From: Pontibacter lucknowensis
GTDB lineage: Bacteria > Bacteroidota > Bacteroidia > Cytophagales > Hymenobacteraceae
DNA: 64,000 nt
Direction of reading: 5' to 3'
NCBI RefSeq assembly: GCF_900156415.1
Contig: NZ_FTNM01000004.1
Span: forward strand, 124,001-188,000
Part shown: piece after piece, positions 60,294-64,000 of the stretch
Layout of the letters: each line of letters starts with the position of its first letter
Position numbering within the stretch: position 1 is the first letter of the stretch
Translations under genes and position numbers: made by a program
Notes under the pieces: model-generated
What the model saw: only the letters and a program-made list of their open reading frames with translations
Told to the model about the DNA's origin: nothing
Databases searched by the model: none

Positions 60294-60592
60294 TCACAAC
60301 AGACATTACGGCCGAGGAACTCAAGGAACGATTGGCCAAGGGCGAAACGCCCGTTATCATCGATGTTCGCGAGGACTGGGAACATCAGGAATCCAAAATT
60401 GAAGGTGCACAGAACATCCCGCTCGGTGCTTTACCGCAGCGCCTGGATGATATAGAGGATTATAAAGACCTGGAGGTAATCGTACACTGCAAGTCCGGTA
60501 TGCGTTCAGCATCTGCCAAAGCCTTTTTGCAGCAGCAGGGCTTCAAGCAGGTTCGCAACCTGCTTGGCGGGATTACTGGCTACCAGGGATAA
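60290..60592 (+). CDS. Rhodanese-like domain protein
   Basis: A 100-residue single-domain rhodanese. The active-site cysteine is Cys67 in VIVHCKSGMRSASA, preceded by the aspartate-containing PVIIDVREDWEHQESKI and IPLGALPQRL. Such proteins carry persulfide sulfur for transfer or detoxification in the cytosol. The ATG overlaps the stop of the T9SS cargo gene by four bases. No thiosulfate or sulfur genes lie nearby. The end of the gene is followed by the right arm of the composite repeat. Confidence 0.93.
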   Translation: MITTDITAEELKERLAKGETPVIIDVREDWEHQESKIEGAQNIPLGALPQRLDDIEDYKDLEVIVHCKSGMRSASAKAFLQQQGFKQVRNLLGGITGYQG

Positions 60593-60604
60593 TTTGATTT
60601 TTGG

Positions 60605-61179
60605 ATATGGCGCGAGCGTCCGCGCTCGTGACTACTATAGAGGGGCCTCTGGCCCCTTTTTCTATTAGATGTTATTTGCACCGCTCTTGTTCAGTATACC
60701 GCAAGTTTAGCGTTAGCGTAACTTGTGGTTGTATATTGGGCCAGTTTGCAACTGGCGTAACGGCTGTAGGTATAACAACCAGTGCTGTTTCATAGCTTGC
60801 CCTGGCCGGGCGGGCCTCACTTTTTTCCTTGATGAAAAAATCGAGGGCCCCTACCCCCAGTAAGCAAAAAAATCAAGACCCTCCAAATAGAGGGCCCCTA
60901 CCCCCACTCGCTGAACGCTCGAACAGTGGAGTGTCGTAAAGCGCACCTAGCTTACGCTGTCTGTTTCATAGCTCAAGAGGCAAGTTAGTCTTGCTATACC
61001 TGCCAGTGGTGTGTACCGAAATTACAGCGCGCATACCTGTGAAGAGGCAGTAATAGAAAGTCCCCCTTCGAAGGGGGCAGGGGGATGACAATCTTTCTCA
61101 ATTCCCCTCTCGAGAGGGGCAGGGGTGTGTTAATCGTTAGTGAGAATCCTGCTAATCCTTAAATCCTGAAAATCCTTGG
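60605..61179. repeat. Right arm of a mirrored composite repeat (blocks C'-B'-A'-D')
   Basis: The order of blocks is reversed relative to the left arm. Block C' is 60605-60656 (inverse of 54446-54500), block B' 60782-60816 (inverse of 54359-54393, 35/35 identical), block A' 61071-61107 (inverse of 54203-54239, 36/37) and block D' 61142-61179 (inverse of 53992-54040). The arm also has two direct copies of GAGGGCCCCTACCCCCA (60843-60859 and 60890-60906). No gene is supported between 60593 and 61206. Confidence 0.85.
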
Positions 61180-61206
61180 GGTAGGGGCCCTATGTGAAGA
61201 TTCTGA

Positions 61207-62493
61207 CTACTCAATCACAAACGGCGTCGGACTGAAGCACAGCAAAAAGATCACAAAGGCCAGCACTCCCAATACCTTGCGTCCGGTCGTGATCGGCGCC
61301 TCATTCGGACAGGAAGGATGGAAGATGCCCATCAGCCTTGAGAGCAGGAGGCCGAAAACCAGCCAGCCGCTGTAGCCGTCGGCAGTTGGGTATAGCCAGG
61401 CGATCAGGACCTGTACCACTACTACGATCAGCACCAGGTAGGCTGTAAAGCTCAGTTTTGGGGTGGCAGGCTCCAGCACGAAGAACAGGTACAGCACATA
61501 CAGCGGCCATGCCCAGATGTAGCCTGCCAGCTCCGGGAAGGTCTCGGCCAGGCTATACTGCGCCAGCAGCATCCCCAGCGCAGCAAGCAGGCCGTGGCGG
61601 TTATCGTGCAAAATACCCCGGAAGGCAAAGAACACAAAGGGCGCCAGTACCACCAGCAGGCTATCGTCCCAGAGCGGTTCGCGGTGCGGCGAGATCATGC
61701 CCATACCGGCATACAGAATAAAAAAACTGAAGAAGATCGGGGAGAGTTGGTTGAAGCGCCTGTACCCGATCAGGCCGTAGAGCACGTGTCCGCCGTCCAG
61801 CTGGCCGATGGGCAACAGGTTGAGCGCTGTGAAGAACAGCGCCAGGTAGCCCGCAAAGAGGAGCGGGTAATGGATCACTTCATAGGCATTGGGCACCAGC
61901 GCCGGGTCTGCCACATACTTTTCAAAAAACAGGAAAAGCAGGTTCTTGCCGAGCGAGAAATTGCCCTCGCCCTGGTACACGTACCGGGCATAATCCTGAC
62001 CGAACTGCTGGTACTCCGGGTGAATGGTGAAGATAAAATCCGGGTCGGGCAGGTGCGTAAAGCCGTACCATAGCAGCGGAATGGCTACCACAAAGCCCGC
62101 CAACGGACCGGCTATACCTATGTCGAAGAACTGCTGTCGGGAGAAGATGCGGCTCCTGATCCGGATGAAAGCGCCCATGGTGCCAATGGTGGACGTGATG
62201 CCAAACCACAGCGGGATATAATAAGGCAGCGTAACATTGGCGCGGTAATGTTTGGCAGTGAAGTAGTGCCCGAACTCATGCACCGTGAGCACGCCCAGAA
62301 AAGGTATAGAGAAGTATAGCCCGGCTGCCAGTTCGGTCCAGGTAAATGTACCCGTCCACGAAAAGCCCTCTGCTCCCCAGAAGAACAACTTGCCGAAACG
62401 CCATTCGGCCCCGGCAATGGTCGTCGTGATCAGGGTGAGTACAAAGAGCAGCAGGTGCAGGCTATACCTGTTTTGCCCCTTAGGAAACCGCAT
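61207..62493 (-). CDS. Site-2 protease family zinc metalloprotease
   Basis: This is a 428-residue polytopic membrane protease that cleaves transmembrane substrates. The zinc motif is HEFGH (72-76) within VLTVHEFGHYFTAKH, with the third ligand and PDZ-free loop in LPIGQLDGGHVLYGL (aspartate of LDGGH at 233). About eight hydrophobic helices are visible. The start at 62493 (MRFPKGQNRYSLHLLL) is chosen because a longer frame would run inside the HAD gene. It overlaps that gene by 14 bases, so the two are co-transcribed. The substrate, perhaps an anti-sigma factor, is unknown. Confidence 0.9.
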   Translation of the reverse strand: MRFPKGQNRYSLHLLLFVLTLITTTIAGAEWRFGKLFFWGAEGFSWTGTFTWTELAAGLYFSIPFLGVLTVHEFGHYFTAKHYRANVTLPYYIPLWFGITSTIGTMGAFIRIRSRIFSRQQFFDIGIAGPLAGFVVAIPLLWYGFTHLPDPDFIFTIHPEYQQFGQDYARYVYQGEGNFSLGKNLLFLFFEKYVADPALVPNAYEVIHYPLLFAGYLALFFTALNLLPIGQLDGGHVLYGLIGYRRFNQLSPIFFSFFILYAGMGMISPHREPLWDDSLLVVLAPFVFFAFRGILHDNRHGLLAALGMLLAQYSLAETFPELAGYIWAWPLYVLYLFFVLEPATPKLSFTAYLVLIVVVVQVLIAWLYPTADGYSGWLVFGLLLSRLMGIFHPSCPNEAPITTGRKVLGVLAFVIFLLCFSPTPFVIE

Positions 62494-63112
62494 CCTTAAA
62501 CACCTGGTTGATGGTGAGCGGCGGCTCCAGGAAGAGCGTCTGCAGACCCACTTTTCGGGCACTCTCAATGTGCTGAATGCTGTCGTCGATAAAGAGCGTC
62601 TCTTCGCGCTGCAGGCCGTTCTGCTCCAGTATCTGCTCAAACACGATGGCGTCGGGCTTGCGCTGCCCGATCAGGTGTGAGTAATAGGCCTGCTCAAAAA
62701 GCGAGTCGAGGCTCGGCATGGTAAAGCTGTGGGCCACCATCTCGTTGAAGCGCTTCAGGTGGATGGCATTGGTATTGCTGAGCAGGAAGATGCGGTATTT
62801 CTTGCCCAGCTCGCGGAGCAGCTCAATGCGTTCGGCCGGAATATCGAGCAGCATGGCGTTCCAGGCCTCGTCGATCTGCTCGTCGGTAGCGTCGAGGTGG
62901 TAGGCTTCGCGCAGGTGCTGGCGAAACTCTTCGGGGCTGCTGTTGCCGGTCTCGAAGAGGTCAAACAGGTGAGACTGTGCGCGTTGGCTGTACTCGATGG
63001 TATGGCCCGCGGTGCAGTACTGCTCCAGCTCGCGTATGCTTTTATGGTAATCTATGTTGATGATGACCCCGCCGAGGTCGAAGATGATGTTTTTAACAGT
63101 AGTCAGGTCCAC
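62480..63112 (-). CDS. HAD-IA family hydrolase (YihX-like)
   Basis: This 210-residue HAD-fold phosphatase has the motif I variant NIIFDLGGVIINID (Asp12 nucleophile; the second aspartate of DxD is replaced, as usual in YihX-like proteins). Motif II is LLSNTNAIHLK, motif III the lysine in RKPDAIVFEQIL, motif IV LFIDDSIQHIESARKVG. The substrate may be a sugar phosphate. The start codon is GTG at 63112 because no ATG precedes the first motif. Its stop overlaps the start of the protease gene by 14 bases. The upstream region 63113-63203 holds the tRNA promoter zone. Confidence 0.88.
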   Translation of the reverse strand: MDLTTVKNIIFDLGGVIINIDYHKSIRELEQYCTAGHTIEYSQRAQSHLFDLFETGNSSPEEFRQHLREAYHLDATDEQIDEAWNAMLLDIPAERIELLRELGKKYRIFLLSNTNAIHLKRFNEMVAHSFTMPSLDSLFEQAYYSHLIGQRKPDAIVFEQILEQNGLQREETLFIDDSIQHIESARKVGLQTLFLEPPLTINQVFKDAVS

Positions 63113-63203
63113 GAAAATATTTTGGTCTGGTATTTGAAATTGTCCCTACAAATATGTAGAATTGCACTCCCAAATCAAAGGAAGCACATTCTTTTAAGGG
63201 AAC

Positions 63204-63277
63204 GGGCCTATAGCTCATTCGGTTAGAGCAACTGACTCATAATCAGTAGGTGCCTGGTTCGATTCCAGGTGGGCCCA
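63204..63277 (+). tRNA. tRNA with anticodon CAT (Met or Ile2)
   Basis: The acceptor GGGCCTA/TGGGCCC, D arm GCTCATTCGGTTAGAGC, anticodon stem ACTGA/TCAGT around loop CTCATAA (anticodon CAT) and T arm CCTGGTTCGATTCCAGG all fold well. Elongator methionine and lysidine-modified isoleucine tRNAs share this anticodon; I cannot tell them apart by eye. CCA is not encoded. Confidence 0.93.
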
Positions 63278-63286
63278 CAGAAAATC

Positions 63287-63319
63287 AAGCACTTATCTCG
63301 GAGAGGTAGGTGCTTTTTT
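63287..63319. terminator. Terminator after tRNA-CAT
   Basis: AAGCACTTATCTC pairs with GAGGTAGGTGCTT (with wobble pairs) and is followed by a T-run. It also lies 6 bp from the end of the convergent nucleotidyltransferase gene. Confidence 0.85.
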
Positions 63320-63324
63320 TGTTT

Positions 63325-64000
63325 TTAGGTTACTTCAGTTATTCCTTTCTGCACCAACTTTAGTAGTTTAGTACAGTCTTCCACTGTCCTGCCTGTTGTG
63401 CTGGCCATGATAGCTGCAATCCGGCTGCTGGTGACACTCTCTGTATTCTCCTTCAATATCTGTGTTAATCTGTCCGATAAAGTCTTGTTTCTTCCTGCTA
63501 TTCTGCCCACCTCACGCCCCAGCGTCTGAGCAGCCACTTTTGTCAAAAAGTTTTCATCATCGCTTTCTTCAAACAAATCGCTATGGTGATCAAATATTTG
63601 CTCGCTGAACATCTCGAAGTAGTTAAGCAGGATATCTGTGATATCCTGTATGTCGCTTACCCTTACCTCAGGACGGTCATGCCAGGCGATCAGCTTCAAA
63701 AGGACGATACCAGGTATAGTGCAAAACTTAAACCTACTGCTGTCCTCAAGCTCCACTTCTGGCAGGCCTGCTTCGTAAACTTCTTTAAAGCCAGTTACGT
63801 GCAGCGTAGTTAACCCAGTGCCCTCTACTTTTACCTTTCCATCATGCTCAATGCTGCCAAATGGCATCAGGTCAACTTCCTGCCCGTTTTTCCAGATGAG
63901 CACGAACGTATTTTGGTGATAAGGGTGGAAGCCTTCTTTCTCAATTAGGTAATCCCTCAGTTTTTCATATACACCACGCCGGTTGATCAGAACAGCGAAA
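63325..64000 (-). CDS. AbiEii-like nucleotidyltransferase, 5' end outside window
   Basis: A reverse-strand frame runs open to the window end, giving at least 225 residues; the true start lies beyond 64000. The visible part has LINRRGVYEKLRDYLIEKEGF, FVLIWKNGQEVDLMPFGSIE and VEGTGLTTLHVTGFKEVYEAGLP, the C-lobe FCTIPGIVLLKLIAWHDRP and then DIQDITDILLNYFEMF. This is the pattern of nucleotidyl transferase AbiEii/MenA-like proteins. The GS-DxD active site is probably in the missing N-terminus. Members act as toxins of TA systems or as stand-alone housekeeping enzymes; a partner gene cannot be seen here. The C-terminal tail has EESDDENFLTKVAAQTLGRE. Confidence 0.75.
   Translation of the reverse strand, partial: FAVLINRRGVYEKLRDYLIEKEGFHPYHQNTFVLIWKNGQEVDLMPFGSIEHDGKVKVEGTGLTTLHVTGFKEVYEAGLPEVELEDSSRFKFCTIPGIVLLKLIAWHDRPEVRVSDIQDITDILLNYFEMFSEQIFDHHSDLFEESDDENFLTKVAAQTLGREVGRIAGRNKTLSDRLTQILKENTESVTSSRIAAIMASTTGRTVEDCTKLLKLVQKGITEVT

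Noticed and set aside
1..64000. CRISPR arrays, insertion sequences, prophage or integrative elements
   Set aside because: No direct-repeat/spacer arrays, transposases, integrases or phage structural genes were found. The repeats seen are palindromic or mirrored intergenic elements.

Overview
The window looks like chromosomal core DNA of a Bacteroidota bacterium, most likely of the Cytophagales/Hymenobacteraceae (a Pontibacter-like genome is my best guess, by inference). The evidence is three proteins with type IX secretion (T9SS) sorting domains, promoters of the Bacteroidota type (TTG, about 20 bp, TAnnTTTG), a five-helix succinate dehydrogenase cytochrome b, a very long D-Ala-D-Ala ligase, few Shine-Dalgarno sequences, and intergenic palindromic repeats of a kind common in this phylum. 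I see no phage, insertion sequence, CRISPR array or rRNA operon. Three tRNA genes are present (Pro-GGG, Arg-TCG and one with anticodon CAT).

Layout. 1-1.7 kb: end of a reverse-strand sdhCA(B) operon. 1.8-12 kb: a T9SS cargo protein overlapping a DCC-family protein, fabD, folK with an alpha/beta hydrolase, a polyprenyl diphosphate synthase, a methyltransferase and a TlpA-like lipoprotein. 12-20 kb: aconitase, a secreted subtilisin-like protease and a PaaN-type aldehyde dehydrogenase. 20-24 kb: a siderophore receptor with its PepSY membrane partner, under a promoter carrying two copies of a palindromic operator. 24-29 kb: a stressosome operon (rsbR-rsbS-rsbT-phosphatase) whose last gene fuses an RsbT/RsbW-like ATPase to a histidine kinase, facing a single-domain response regulator. 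29-34 kb: tRNAs, an amino-acid permease, ohr and sucC. 34-45 kb: an AI-2E-type permease, a LolD-like ATPase, a single-strand-annealing-like protein beside recQ, a D-lactate dehydrogenase/lactate permease pair, and an AraC regulator with a methyltransferase. 45-54 kb: small metabolic and hypothetical genes, an ABC ATPase, a porin and pgk. 54-61 kb: a tandem two-module ddl, a PASTA protein, a T9SS cargo protein and a rhodanese, flanked by inverted composite repeats. 61-64 kb: a site-2 protease, a HAD hydrolase, a tRNA and a truncated AbiEii-like nucleotidyltransferase.

Working together: sdh, aconitase and sucC serve the TCA cycle from separate loci. Ddl and the PASTA protein point to the cell wall. 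The Rsb proteins and the fused kinase form one signalling module. The receptor and PepSY protein form an iron-uptake unit. The items I would look at first are the stressosome/two-component fusion, the mirrored repeat arms around the ddl locus, the two Ddl modules with different active-site changes, and the unusual abundance of the 7-mer AGGTATA/TATACCT.
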